DNA of 64,000 bases from Bedellia somnulentella (GCA_963576735.1 OY755170.1:18212875-18276874); one strand, 5' to 3'. Positions 24,001-32,560 are shown, numbered from the stretch's first letter. Translations and numbers: made by a program. Notes: generated from the sequence alone by a model not told the origin.

Positions 24001-27000
24001 TGCATGCGCTTTGATTCTATCTTGTTTACTATAAATATTAATAAAAACATAATTTAATAATCAAAAGGTATTCCAAATATTGCTAAAAACAAGTATATAG
24101 TAAGGACAACAAAAGTGCTGGAACAAGCAATTTGGCAGTTAAGAAAACATAAAATTCAAATCGACGAACAATACTTTCGCATTTGTACAATCTTAAAATA
24201 CAACGTAAATAAAAAAAAACATTGAGCAGAATTCCTTGGTACTTACATCGTTGTTATTGTAGTACTGATCGGACTCCGGGTCCCTGTACTTGCCGGTGAT
24301 CGGAAGTCCAATTTGCACCTGAAAGCAATTGCAATCCATTTAGCACCAGCTCAGACTAGAACATTCGAATTTCAAGTTCCTGAACGAACCCTCGATTTGG
24401 TTCTGCTCCTAGTTCTGCCTCGGCGAGCGTGGGACGGCTGCATGAGGAGACAGCACATGATCACTATCGGTAGTAGGAATCTTGGTGTGATAAGAAACAT
24501 GGCACGGGCGTCTGGCGTAGTGGTTGGCGAATAGTGTGCTCGTCCCTGCCTGGGCCGGTTCAATTGGCTAATAAAACAATGAGAGGAGCACGAGGGCCCT
24601 GTCTCCCCCATGCTCGATCGTCGTCATATCCTATGTGCCGAACGCCGATGCCGCTAATTGCCTGTCTGTGCCATTTTGTTCTACGTTTTTTGGGACGACA
24701 CGCGACTTGATTTAATTTTTTTAGTTATAAATTTTATATTTCAACTAATGGTGAAAATCACTATCTTTAAAGAACGTAATGACATCAAAGCATTCGAAAG
24801 AAAATTGACACTCTTTAAATGAGATTCGTTTTAGGGTTTGATCAACGCATATAATGAGTACTGCCGTGCTCCTACTTAAAAGAAAAAAAAATAAAGGTTT
24901 TTATTTGTTATCGAATCCAAATCTACAGTATTGAACTTTAATCCTTACTACGTTTGCTTGTTCCGCTTTCACGCCGTTAATTCTAAACCGATTGCTTTGA
25001 AATTTTGCAGACGTATAGTTAGGAGTCCGGATTCAATAATAGGGTAATTTTTTTCCCGGAGAAAAAATATATTACCGAGGGAAATCGTGAGAGTGAGAAG
25101 TTTTGTTATAGTTTTATAACCGGTTTCCACGCGGGCGAAGCCGTGGGCGGAAAGCTAGTATAATATACATACATACATGCATATACTCACGGCTTTAAAT
25201 CCCTGGAAGGGATAGCCAGAGGTAAGGAATTAAAAAATCCTCAGCCACATTTGGAAAGTTTAGTGGGAAAACATGGTAATAAAAAAGTTGTTGGTGATGG
25301 GTCTCCAACCGCATCGCCCAAAAATCCCTTAAAATCCCCAATACCGTTAGTCGCCTCTTACGTACACCCACTGGAAGAAATGGGGTAGTGCTATTCTAAG
25401 CCGACACTACACGGCAATAACTAGTATAATATAAAATAATAAAAATAAAATTTCATAGAATATATTTCATTTTATCGAATACTTGAGTTCGACATTGTTA
25501 TGATCATACACATCTATTTTATTACCAAGTTTGTTAGTTCCGCAGTTGCTTTTACAGGGCACTATTACGTACAATATCTATGTGTTTCAGTATAAATCTA
25601 TAATTGAATTAAATTAAAAAGATTTCTATTTTATTTATTGTTTACTAGTATTTGTTTGCTTAAATCAGCAAGCGAACGTATTTGAATATTCGCAGAAGAA
25701 ATCTGAATTTCAAATAATCAATAACAATCAAAATTCCATGTGTATTTTATTTATCATGCGAATTTTGTAACTTTATATTTAAGGTTCAAGTTTCTGTTAT
25801 GTTTGGTGCCATAAATAGATCGTGTTCTAGATCAATGTAAAACAATGCTACGCGTCTGTCTTCATTATCGAGGTAGAATCTCAATCGAAGTCTCCCTATT
25901 TGACCTATATCATGCGATGTTAGCGAATTGAGACTAATATATTTGCATCATCTGGTGCGTCAGAGCCAATATTTATCAATATTTTAAACTAAGAGGTTTA
26001 CACGCATGCGTATATGCTTTATATGATATCATATCTACGACACAAAAATACCAAAAAGGGTAGCTAGGGTTTTTGAGATAGATATTTCTCAGCACTTTTA
26101 GAAGTTGAGTTGAGGGAAAATTTGTAAATCTCACTTTGGGGCTTTTATCCCAATCCCTTCGCCTTTTACGACACCCATGGGAATAAATGGATCATTCTTA
26201 TTCTAATTAATATAAATTGAAATTCCTTTCTGCTCTCTTGATGTTATCTAATTTAATTTATTTCAGGGGAATCTGGAACGTTCCTTTCATCACGAATTGT
26301 TACTTGGTGAAGATTGACATCTTCAGAAAACTCCCGGCCAAATCCATCTCATTCGCGAAGGAAGGTTTTGACCCGGACATGAGTTTCTGTGCTAGCTTGA
26401 GGGACCTGGTAAGAAATATTTTAAAATATCCCTAAATTACACTATATCAAAGTCTTACTCCCTATATACTCATAAAGAATTGTAGAAGTAATAACTCTTT
26501 TCAAAATCCTGAGACTTAATGTAAACTTATAATCAGTACCGAATTTTTCCGGGACAACCTCATAAAGATAACAAACTAATTATTAGATCTGATAAGATTC
26601 AGTTTGATGTTCTTACGAGTTCTTAAATTAAAGTTATTCCTGTCGAATTTCATCAATAGAAATATCCTTTCATGTGGCCCAATTCCCATCCCAAAGATCA
26701 TATAAATACTTCATTTCGGTAGAAAAGTACTTAGTATATCGTTTTCTAAGCTAATTTGCCTTGATAACCGACATCATTACTTTTGTTTATATTTTGATTC
26801 TTATTTTCATTGTTATTTTTTGAATAAAACATTGGTCACTATACATTTATTCTTTAAGTATTTTTAAGGTATTCGATATATTATTTCATGGAAGTTCCCA
26901 TATACTTAAAATAAATGGGAAAGCAATAGTATAGTGTACGCTTTGTAATAGAAATAAAAGAAGAGGGAAGCATTGACAAGGTGATAAAAATTTAAATAAT

Positions 27001-30000
27001 AATGTAAAATGTATAAATCCTGTATAAAAACTATGTCCGTTCTAAATTTCATGCAAATCCATCCTGCTGTTTCAGCCTAATGAGGTAACGAACACAAATA
27101 ATTATTATATGTTATGTAATTAGTTCTTGTCAAATTTCATAGTCAAATAAAAGATTTTAAGAGTATTTTGTCGAAACATAAACAAATGGTTGGAACAAAA
27201 TGCCATTGATACTCCTTTTAACTTTTATTCGACCATTGAAAATTTAAACTTGCACTTATAAAAAAATCAGTAAATAAGCCATCATGTTTTTTACATGATA
27301 AATGATTGTGGTAAAATAAATAATTGAATGTTAAGTCTAATGTATGTCTTTGTCGCTTAAGTGAATGGTTTAGGTTTAATGTATGTTCTTTCACTGCGGC
27401 CCACATTACATTAATGGCACTGATATTTTAAGCTTGATAGTTAGTTAGTTACGCTAGTTAGGTCTCATGTGAGCAATTTAAATGCTCTCTTCTTGTTTTT
27501 TATATTGTTTCCTTTCATTGATTGTTTTAGTAGCCCTTATACGACGACAGACAAAAGAAGATAAATCCAGATTTAAAAACCACTATTTTAAATTATTTAA
27601 TGTAACTACTTACTAATAATTTAAATCTTTTTGTTCATGAAAACCTCATGTGGGGATTATTACTAATAAATAAAAAATAAATAAAGGAAAGAAAAACTTC
27701 GACACAGGCGGGGATCGAACCCGCGACCTCGGGTAAACGCCCCGACGCTCTGCCAACTGAGCTACCGTGTCAATTGGCTGCCAGTGCGAAATTCTTCTAT
27801 CTTTTATTTCTTTTACACGTTTAAGTAGTGTTTAAGAAGTTTTTCTTTCCTTTATTTATTTTTTATTTATTACTTACTAATAGTTTTAATCATCCATTAA
27901 AAATAACAAAGTACCTGGAGTGAATTAGCATTATGTTTCCAATCAATCCACTTTTTACTACAGCCCCGTAAATTCCGCCATGCAGCAATTTATTTCCAAT
28001 ATAAAGTGACGCGACTTATGCCAATTTCTGTCCATAAATTTGTTTTATGATAACTGAAAAATAAAAGTCGTAAACCCCATATTTTGTTTGAGATCTTTTA
28101 ACAGTCATTTATCAATCATATTGAAAAGATAAGTTGGGTTTAGCTCTGGAGGATTTAATTTGAAGGGCTAACAACTCTCACAATCTGATCGTGGATAGCA
28201 GATGGGTGAGGGCAGCACAAGACCGGTCGTTGTAGAGCTGTATGGAGGAAGCCTATTGTTATCCAGCAGTTATCTTAGAAAATAACAACCAATTTGATCT
28301 TGTCAGTTCCTTATTCGTCGTATTTACTAGGGTTCGATGTCTTGTACTATTTTTCTTTAAATCATAATAAATGAAAGCCAAAAATTCAATTGAGTTATCC
28401 TATACTAAACCATTTATTTATGCATTTTTATGGTAGTCAATGAACACACATGAAGTGTTTGGTATGTGTTTTAATGCATGAAGCAAATGCTGTAATGTTG
28501 CGCTGTTCAGGTAGCTATTTCTTTTTTCTCTGTTATACTGTATTAAAGCGGTAGTGCAGTTGAGTTGGTTTAAATTTTACTGGTATTCGAATTGGTAGAG
28601 TGGTATTTTTGGTTTTGAAACTTATTGGCATTGAAAAATAGTTGGAAAATGTCTTTCTTGTTGAAAGATAATAAATATTATCCCAAACGTTCACACCGTA
28701 TATCCCCGGTGGCAGAAATACTAATACTTCTGAACCACTCTATTATCAGGGTACACACGTGTTGCTATTAATTAAGAAAACCTTAAAATCCCATTCTCAT
28801 CCAATGAAATCAACATATTAACACCAAATGCTATTGATGATGCCAAAAAAAGCAAAAATATCCAAACAACCCCTCCAACGCAGGGTATATTCATGCACGT
28901 GAGCAACGAGCGAGACTTCGGCCACCTGATCAACCCCGAGAGCTACGACATCACGCGCACGCACCCGGACATGTACCAGGTCATCGACAACCGCTTCGAG
29001 TGGGAAGCTAGGTACCTCCATGAGCTGTACCATGAGAACTTTGCTGACGGGAAGAAACCGTCTATGGTGAGTTTTGGCTTCTAAGGATAGTCCTATAAGA
29101 ATGTCCGATTTGTGTATTTAGTGCTGCACTCATGGCTATGAAACCCAAAAATGTAGCCAGAGCTTTAAATTAGAATTTACTCAGCCACAATTGGAAGTTT
29201 ACTAGGGAAAATATTGTTTAGGATAGTTGGTGACGGGTCTCTTGTCAATCTAGTGATAATCCCCAAAAGTCGCCTCTTATGACACCTTCGGGAAGTAATT
29301 GGTTAGTGTTATTCTAAACAGACAGTACATAGCAACTGTTCATTTTGGACTCTTTTCTGCAAATACCTCTGAATATCACGTGATATTCATCAGAATCCTG
29401 ATATTCTGAGTACCGACATTATGAGTCTTATCTAGAGCAATGTTGTGATGTATGTGCCCAAGAGTCTCAAACGCGTAACCTCGGAAAATATGAATCTATT
29501 TTTCTATAGACTGTACTTTCCTATTACGTATTGTAATACCATGGCCAATCAATAGCACGATAAAATTCGTTTGATAAGAAAGCAACATACAGCATCATAT
29601 ATCCGAGTAGTTCGGCCATATTATTGACTATTTCGCTTGCACTTCCGGGTTTATCACATTTACTGCCCGTAAGTGCAAGCAAGATAGCCTTTAAGCAAAA
29701 CGTATGTTATAATATTGTATATTAAAATTGATTATTGTGATTTCAGCCGTGCCCCGATGTGTACTGGTTCCCGTTGATGAAACATAGGTTCTGCGATGAA
29801 TGGATTGATATCATGGAGGCATTCGGCGGATGGAGTGACGGATCAAACAATGTAAGTTCATACATTTGTGCTGTCATTAGATTTTTTACTTTCTATTGAT
29901 CAAATAATGAGCAGTAAAAAGTTGTTGTACTGAAATAGTTATTTAACTAAGTCAGAAGTACAAAACTAGTACAAAATGTCAAAAGAGTCACTGGCCGTAC

Positions 30001-32106
30001 CAAAACATTAAAACCTTTATCAACTCCTCGTGTATATATATACTCGGCATGAACGACTTAACAGCATAACTAACCCTGACCCTTTGATCGTGAAACACAA
30101 TTACTTACATACATGTACTCACGCCACTATTTCCCAAACACACAGACACACAGCTAACACTGATATATGCAAACAGGACAAGCGGCTAGAGAGCGGGTAC
30201 GAGGCGGTGCCCACGAGGGACATCCACATGACGCAGGTGGGGCTGGACCGCCAGTGGCTGCATATCCTCAACCAGTATGTGCGCCCGCTGCAAGAGATGG
30301 TCTTCACTGGGTACTTCCATAACGTGAGTAGATTATTTAGTTAATACCCAATTGATCACAAAAATATATTACTACCCCTTTTTCCAAATGTAATCGTGAC
30401 ATAAATGTATATAGATTTTTCATCAAAAGTATACTAGAGTTCATCCAGTGATCAACACAGTGATTGAAACCAGTGATAACATTTGATAAACTGTAATGTA
30501 TGTCCTTACTATTGACAAGTTGCAATTATGACAAACAATAATAATCTTAAGTGAATGACCACGGACTTTGATAATCAATAAAATTATATGCATGTGTCTC
30601 AAGTCAAAAAGGGGTAGGTAGAGCTTTAGAGCTAGAAACTCCTCAGCCACATTTGGAGGTTGATAGGAGACAAGATGAGAGACAACAAGAGGAATGTTGT
30701 TAATTTTTGCTCTTTGTATTAATTTTTTATCGAATTCCACATACAATCACTATTATAAACCCCAAACAAATACATACATACACACCACTAAAGATATAAT
30801 TCCGATATTCCAGCCGCCAGTATCCATTATGAACTTCGTGGTACGCTACCGACCGGATGAACAACCCTCACTACGTCCTCACCACGACTCTTCTACATAC
30901 ACCATCAACTTGGCTCTCAACACACCACGTGAGTATACCACTATAGACCAATATTACAGAATGGGTACTATGATGCCCTCTCAATTTGACAACAGTTAGA
31001 GCATTTGAACAATGGAGTTCAGTGGACCAATCATGCCAACCATCGCTTCTCAGATCATGAGCCGAACCTACACTAATGTTTGATTTTTCCAAGGGTTTAC
31101 CAATTCCCGGCGAGGGGTAACATAACGAGGAAACCCACATGGCTAAGTTATTATACTGACTTAATCATGATCAGTTTATTAATGACATGGTGTAAAACGC
31201 CCACCCTAAAACAGAAGGGCGTGAGTTCAAATTCCGGGTTGGGCTTACACCAATTTGTCTTTTTTAAAAGTCATATGTGTGTTTAATTTATCATGGTTGT
31301 TAACAGCGAGGGAAAACATCGTGAGGAAACCCACATAGATAAGTTGTACTTGTTGTATTCGTACAAAACGGCGATAGGCCTGCCCCCTATCACGTGAGTA
31401 CGCTGTCCAAGCAAAAAGTGGGTACCTTCTCTGGACACTAGATGGCGCTGACATGTGAGTTCAGAAGTATTGGTACCTCTGTCATCCCCTTCGTTCATTA
31501 ACGGCGTGAACGTTTATGTTATGTTCATTAATGTACTGTTTAAGCGAAACGTCGGTACTCTGAACACCAGGTGACAATAACGTCACGCGATGTTAAGAAA
31601 TATTAGTTCTAGTAGTACTAAGAAGTATAAGTAGAATTGTAAAAGCTGTGTAGTGTCGGCTTAGAATAGCACTACCCCATTTCTTCCGGTGGATGTATGT
31701 AAGAGGCGACTAACGGTATTGGGGCTTTTTAAGGGATTTTTGGGCGATGCGGTTGGAGACCCATCACCAACAACCTTGATTCTACCATCTTTTCCCCACT
31801 CAACTTCCAAAAGTGATTTATAGCCGTGAGTATATGTATGTATGTAAAAATTATATCGTCACAAAAAGAGTGAGGACTCACTCAGCATTCCAAGTCTTTC
31901 TCATGTCAGCCTTACCCAATATTTTAACCTTTCCAGACAAAGATTACGAGGGTGGTGGTTGCCGATTTATCCGATACAACTGCTCAGTCCAGGACACTCG
32001 TAAGGGATGGCTCCTCATGCACCCTGGAAGACTCACTCATTACCACGAAGGGCTCAAGGTCACCAGCGGAACCCGCTATATCATGATCTCTTTCGTGGAC
32101 CCTTAA
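6061..32106 (+). CDS. Plod: Procollagen-lysine 5-hydroxylase (13 coding exons)
   Basis: Coding exons: 6061-6205, 17033-17264, 17688-17863, 18570-18737, 19156-19352, 19567-19820, 20997-21221, 26267-26408, 28884-29066, 29747-29851, 30177-30323, 30814-30928, 31937-32106. All junctions are GT..AG and keep frame, giving 752 residues and a TAA stop. Known family role: hydroxylates collagen lysines in the ER using Fe(II), O2, 2-oxoglutarate and ascorbate. Residues 1-30 look like a signal peptide. Residues about 50-330 are the glycosyltransferase-like region with TDSYD (D125, D128) in a DxxD position. The C-terminal dioxygenase has RPHHDSST (Fe ligands H681 and D683), then GRLTHYHEG (H733) and TSGTRY (R743, 2-oxoglutarate). 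Length is close to the roughly 720-730 residues of animal lysyl hydroxylases. No KDEL is present, as usual for the family. Whether the glycosyltransferase part is active cannot be judged. Intron 1 is 10.8 kb and intron 7 holds an antisense gene. Confidence 0.96.
6489..6735 (+). repeat. SINE-A, full copy in Plod intron 1
   Basis: Complete from GTGTAGTGTCGGCTTAGAATA to GCCGTGAGTATATG and a TATA-rich tail. It faces an inverted copy at 6884-7114. Confidence 0.85.
6884..7114 (-). repeat. SINE-A, inverted full copy
   Basis: The same unit in reverse, starting with a CATGCATGCATACACTCACGG tail. With the copy at 6489-6735 it forms an inverted repeat of about 230 bp arms in the Plod pre-mRNA. Confidence 0.85.
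7140..7335 (+). repeat. Possible Helitron-like non-autonomous fragment
   Basis: The order GCGAAAGTA, CTGTCTATCTGTCTC, TTACGCTTTCACGTC, TATATGAAATTTG and CAGAAGGACG resembles the interior of abundant lepidopteran non-autonomous elements, as I recall them. No diagnostic CTAGT end is visible in this copy. Confidence 0.35.
7648..7895 (+). repeat. SINE-A, full copy
   Basis: Complete copy with minor differences (CGTAATAGGCGAC, GCAAAGTAATTTC) and a TATG/TATA tail. It lies in Plod intron 1. Confidence 0.85.
8756..8870 (+). repeat. Dispersed repeat fragment (CCCACTGCTGGGCAAAGGCC)
   Basis: The motif TGTCCCACTGCTGGGCAAAGG followed by CCTCCCCCTGTTGAGTCC is one I recall as very common in lepidopteran genomes, associated with LINE 3' regions. 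Only a core fragment remains. Confidence 0.5.
8905..9256 (+). pseudogene. RTE-type LINE ORF2 C-terminal fragment
   Basis: It encodes a degraded form of the conserved end seen better at 35548-35987: [20 protein letters not shown], then a KKNK motif, [11 protein letters not shown] and [10 protein letters not shown]. Upstream words (ATGCAGAAGAAGCCTGGGAG) belong to the same protein but are out of frame. It is 5'-truncated and broken by frameshifts. Confidence 0.7.
9640..9715 (-). repeat. SINE-A 3' tail fragment
   Basis: CATACATACATATACTCACGG followed by CTATATTTCCCTAGAAGGGG; only the last 70 bp of the family are left. Confidence 0.6.
9915..10040 (-). repeat. RTE-type LINE 3' end fragment
   Basis: On the minus strand this matches the end of the RTE ORF (AAAAAGATTGATTGATGAAAA, TGGTCGTACAAAGTTGCGATC, CTGCCTACCCCAAT). 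It is short and diverged. Confidence 0.5.
10242..10486 (+). repeat. SINE-A, full copy with (TATG)n tail
   Basis: Runs from GTGTAGTGCCGGCTTAGAATG to GCCGTGAGAATATG and four TATG units. Confidence 0.85.
10500..10720. repeat. SINE-C copy with an internal inversion
   Basis: The first half (10500-10610) has GGAAAGAAAAATTTC and CGGCGGGGTTCGAACCCGCG, the reverse of a tRNA T arm, and then CCTCGGG. The second half (from about 10611) carries AGAATTTCGCACTGGAAGCC and GTAGCCCAATTGGCAGAGG, which are the reverse complement of what follows in the copy at 27619-27870. The tRNA-like head is therefore split and its 5' half flipped. Confidence 0.55.
11009..11502 (+). mobile_element. Inverted-repeat DNA element (MITE), copy 1
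   Basis: A unit of about 494 bp whose ends are inverted repeats of about 31 bp: it starts GCGGCCAGTACACAATGG and ends CCATTGTGTACTGGCCGC. The interior repeats CAATGG/CGATGG words and has an AT-rich middle. No transposase is coded, and the open frames in it are chance. In this copy the outermost A is T, and the flanking TTA is seen only on the right. Copies 2 and 3 follow within 1.1 kb in the same orientation. Confidence 0.85.
11633..12127 (+). mobile_element. Inverted-repeat DNA element (MITE), copy 2
   Basis: Same 495 bp unit as copy 1, differing by a few substitutions (for example TGTGCACTGGGCGC at its right end). The left flank (GTC) and right flank (TAA) do not match, so its own target duplication is lost, or it arose with copy 1 by duplication. 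Confidence 0.85.
12130..12624 (+). mobile_element. Inverted-repeat DNA element (MITE), copy 3, TTA flanks
   Basis: Begins AGCGGCCAGTACACAATGG at 12130 and ends CCATTGTGTACTGGCCGCT at 12624. TTA stands at 12127-12129 and 12625-12627, a 3 bp target duplication as made by PIF/Harbinger-type transposases. The left TTA overlaps the last base of copy 2, so copy 3 inserted exactly at the end of copy 2. Confidence 0.88.
13290..13695 (+). pseudogene. RTE-type LINE ORF2 C-terminal fragment
   Basis: Open from about 13448 for 80 residues: [50 protein letters not shown], then PNGN. The upstream part (GTTGGGCATGGCAGAAGAAG) is present but frameshifted. Same family as 8905-9256 and 35548-35987. Confidence 0.75.
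13991..14598. mobile_element. Foldback DNA element with long terminal inverted repeats
   Basis: Starts TGTCGCAGCCAACTG and ends CAGTTGGCTGCGACA. The inverted arms are about 80-90 bp (to about 14070 and from about 14512) and include TTAATTAAACGCCGG and its reverse complement. TA lies on both sides (13989-13990 and 14599-14600), but the ends are palindromic, so the TA duplication is only suggestive. About 608 bp, no coding capacity. Confidence 0.82.
14830..15937. mobile_element. 1.1 kb inverted-repeat DNA element, TAA target duplication
   Basis: It begins AGCGGTTATTACATTACGCA and ends with the reverse complement; the terminal repeat is about 35 bp. TAA at 14827-14829 and 15938-15940 is a 3 bp target duplication, as in PIF/Harbinger-like elements. 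No transposase frame is visible. Most of the right two thirds is one very long internal hairpin (15256-15857). Confidence 0.87.
15256..15857. repeat. Long hairpin, arms of 268-277 bp
   Basis: Left arm 15256-15523, right arm 15581-15857, loop of 57 bp. The arms share TTTGCCCATGGAATGCC / GGCATTCCATGGGCAAA and AACTGGAAAATACCGAAAG at the loop. A few indels separate the arms. It is internal to the element at 14830-15937 and sits in Plod intron 1, so Plod pre-mRNA would contain it. Confidence 0.9.
15941..17032 (+). other. End of Plod intron 1; no further gene seen
   Basis: AT-rich intronic sequence ending in a pyrimidine-rich TATTTATTTCAG acceptor at 17032. Short runs of AAGTC at 16420-16440 are the only simple repeat noted. 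Confidence 0.5.
18293..18505 (-). repeat. SINE-A copy in Plod intron 3
   Basis: Reverse copy with an internal deletion: GGGTCTCC is joined directly to CCCCAATACCG, so the GCGATGCGG segment is lost. Confidence 0.8.
20399..20718 (-). repeat. SINE-B copy in Plod intron 6
   Basis: Runs from TTCACGCCGAATATCCC through the CACGTGA core to GGATTCGAACACTAGTCG, the reversed B box of the tRNA head. The A-box half is missing. Confidence 0.8.
20795..20895 (-). repeat. RTE-type LINE 3' fragment
   Basis: On the minus strand: ATGTATGAAAAGATTGATGG, then ATGTAAATGAAGC and CAGGATCGTACAAAGTGGCG. This is the end of the RTE ORF seen in full at 35548-35987. Confidence 0.6.
21222..21874 (+). other. Plod intron 7, first part; nothing assigned
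   Basis: AT-rich intron sequence following the donor GTGAAT at 21222. No repeat or exon is supported here. Confidence 0.45.
21875..22353. repeat. Tandem repeat, about 3 units of 150-166 bp
   Basis: Units start at 21875, 22036 and 22202, each with TACCACCACATTCTGCTA (or a close variant), GTACTTAGATCGGATCTT-like words and ATCCATGGCATGAC. Units differ by substitutions and small insertions such as AGATAGAT, so the array is not recent. Confidence 0.85.
22488..22640 (-). repeat. SINE-A, diverged partial copy
   Basis: Contains TCAGCTACTTTTGAAGTTGA, then GTGGGGAAAAG, CCCCAATACCCTTAG and GGGGTAGTGCTATTCTAAGC. The GCGATGCGG segment is missing. It lies just downstream (minus sense) of the antisense immunoglobulin gene. 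Confidence 0.7.
22793..24500 (-). CDS. Secreted single-immunoglobulin-domain protein, nested in Plod
   Basis: Four coding exons on the minus strand: 24390-24500, 24247-24318, 23752-23901, 22793-22951, all phase 0, giving 163 residues and a TGA. Residues 1-25 form a signal peptide (hydrophobic [12 protein letters not shown], then QPSHA), followed by a basic stretch [12 protein letters not shown]. The Ig domain spans about 65-160: first cysteine in FLCIAKG, tryptophan in ITWFKDG, second cysteine in the [11 protein letters not shown] motif. There is no membrane segment, so the product should be extracellular. Length and layout fit small one-Ig secreted proteins such as the nematode OIG family; orthology is not shown. 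Splice sites are GTAAGT and GTGAGT except exon 1, whose donor is a weak GTTCGT with an intron of only 71 bp. An in-frame upstream ATG at 24611 would hide the signal peptide, so 24500 is preferred. Confidence 0.85.
22952..23751 (-). other. Intron 3 of the nested immunoglobulin gene
   Basis: 800 bp of AT-rich sequence between donor GTGAGT (ends at 23751) and acceptor CAACAG (22952). Open frames here have no protein-like features. Confidence 0.7.
24925..25160 (+). mobile_element. Non-autonomous Helitron-like 3' end
   Basis: The segment ends with a GC-rich hairpin (CGCGGGCGAAGCCGTGGGCGG) followed by AAAGCTAGT. Helitron 3' ends have a hairpin just before CTRRT, and this matches. Upstream words (CCGCTTTCACGCCG, TTGAAATTTTGCAGACGTATAG) fit the usual body of lepidopteran non-autonomous copies as I recall them. 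The 5' border (expected TC) was not located. Confidence 0.55.
25164..25416 (-). repeat. SINE-A, full copy in Plod intron 7
   Basis: Starts with a CATACATACATGCATATACTC tail and ends at CGACACTACACGGC. It lies directly next to the Helitron-like end at 25160. Confidence 0.85.
26030..26200 (-). repeat. SINE-A, old diverged copy
   Basis: Recognisable words in order: AAAAGGGTAGCTAGGGTTTT, TCTCAGCACTTTTAGAAGTTG, GGGGCTTTTATCCCAATCCC, TTTTACGACACCCATGGG. It lies immediately upstream of Plod exon 8. Confidence 0.5.
26409..27602 (+). other. Plod intron 8, first part; no feature seen
   Basis: AT-rich intronic DNA. No repeat border, exon or RNA gene can be supported. Confidence 0.45.
27619..27870. repeat. 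SINE-C, tRNA-like core with inverted flanks and 12 bp duplication
   Basis: Flanked by TACTTACTAATA at 27607-27618 and 27871-27882, a 12 bp target duplication. Inside, 27661-27700 and 27836-27875 are near-exact reverse complements (TAAAGGAAAGAAAAACTTC and its partner) around a tRNA-like sequence on the minus strand at 27701-27771. That core has an acceptor-like stem (GACACGG with CTGTGTC), A box (TAGCTCAGTTGG), B box (GGTTCGATCCC) and an anticodon arm TCGGG-loop-CCCGA. The loop lacks the invariant T33, so a working tRNA is unlikely. Confidence 0.75.
28175..28290 (+). repeat. LINE ORF2 C-terminal remnant
   Basis: GCAGATGGGTGAGGGCAGCA, CAAGACCGGTCGTTG, GGAGGAAGCCTA and a CCAGCAGT word follow in order, the degraded end of a common lepidopteran LINE reverse transcriptase as I recall it. 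No frame remains. Confidence 0.45.
28684..28765 (-). repeat. SINE-B tail fragment
   Basis: GTTCACACCGTATATCCCCGG, then GGCAGAAATACTAATACTTC; only the 3' part of the family in reverse. Confidence 0.5.
29115..29335 (-). repeat. SINE-A, diverged full-length copy
   Basis: From ACTCATGGCTATGAAACCC through CAGCCACAATTGGAAGTT and GTTGGTGACGGGTCTC to TTCGGGAAGTAATTGG and GTTATTCTAAACAGACAG. Clearly older than the other copies. Confidence 0.65.
30595..30690 (-). repeat. SINE-A, old 3' fragment
   Basis: AAAAAGGGGTAGGTAGAGC and CTCCTCAGCCACATTTGGAG match the 3' half of SINE-A in reverse. Confidence 0.45.
31195..31526 (+). repeat. SINE-B copy in Plod intron 12
   Basis: The head keeps only the B-box side (GAGTTCAAATTCCGGG). 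The body shows GGCGATAGGCCTGCCCCCTA, then TCACGTGAG, and ends GGCGTGAACGTTTATGTTATG. A second degenerate piece of the same family follows at 31540-31620. Confidence 0.75.
31645..31845 (+). repeat. SINE-A copy in Plod intron 12
   Basis: Good copy with an internal deletion: CCAAAAGTG is followed directly by ATTTATAGCCGTGAG, losing about 45 bp. It ends with TATG repeats 90 bp before the last Plod exon. Confidence 0.8.
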
Positions 32107-32289
32107 ATTATACGTACAAAGTAACGTACAAAGATGACATTAGCTCTCTTCTAGATTTAAGAACAATGTATTGTGGCTGATTAATACAAATAGTATTGTC
32201 TGCATTTAATTAAGGTTTTATTATGTTTTTGTATATTATAAAATATACCCTTGTATTTTACTCTATAACTACAACCAAAGATGATTATG

Positions 32290-32295
32290 AATAAA
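32290..32295 (+). promoter_or_regulatory. Polyadenylation signal of Plod (AATAAA)
   Basis: AATAAA lies 184 bp after the Plod stop and is followed by an AAATTTAAACGGTG/TTTTTTT stretch. It is the first canonical signal downstream, so the 3' UTR is probably about 200 bp. Confidence 0.6.
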
Positions 32296-32385
32296 TAATA
32301 TAAGCTAAAATTTAAACGGTGTTTTTTTTCTTCATTTATTTATTACACTGATCTTTTAATACCTGGATAAAAATATTCTAGTTTT

Positions 32386-32560
32386 GCCGGGTAATGTCGG
32401 CTCAAAATAGCATTACCCGATGTTTTCTTATATGTTTCGTGCGAGGGGACTAAGACTAAGTGGCTTTGATGATGAGTAAGTTGTTGGGTGATGTGGCTGG
32501 AGACCCATCACTTACTGAATCTGAAGCTCTTGATACCTTATTTTAGAATTTATAGCAATG
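32386..32560 (+). repeat. SINE-A relative, strongly diverged
   Basis: TAATGTCGGCTCAAAATAGCA, then GGGGACTAAG, GATGTGGCTGGAGACCCATC and GAATTTATAGCAATGA follow the family order. A diverged SINE-B core may follow at 32700-32840. Confidence 0.55.

Noticed and set aside
24501..24611. Earlier in-frame ATG for the nested Ig gene
   Set aside because: It would put 37 hydrophilic residues before the signal peptide and prevent secretion; the ATG at 24500 leaves a standard signal peptide.
27701..27771. A functional tRNA gene on the minus strand (anticodon GTT)
   Set aside because: The fold is good, but the anticodon loop lacks the conserved T33 and the sequence is the core of a dispersed SINE with target duplications.
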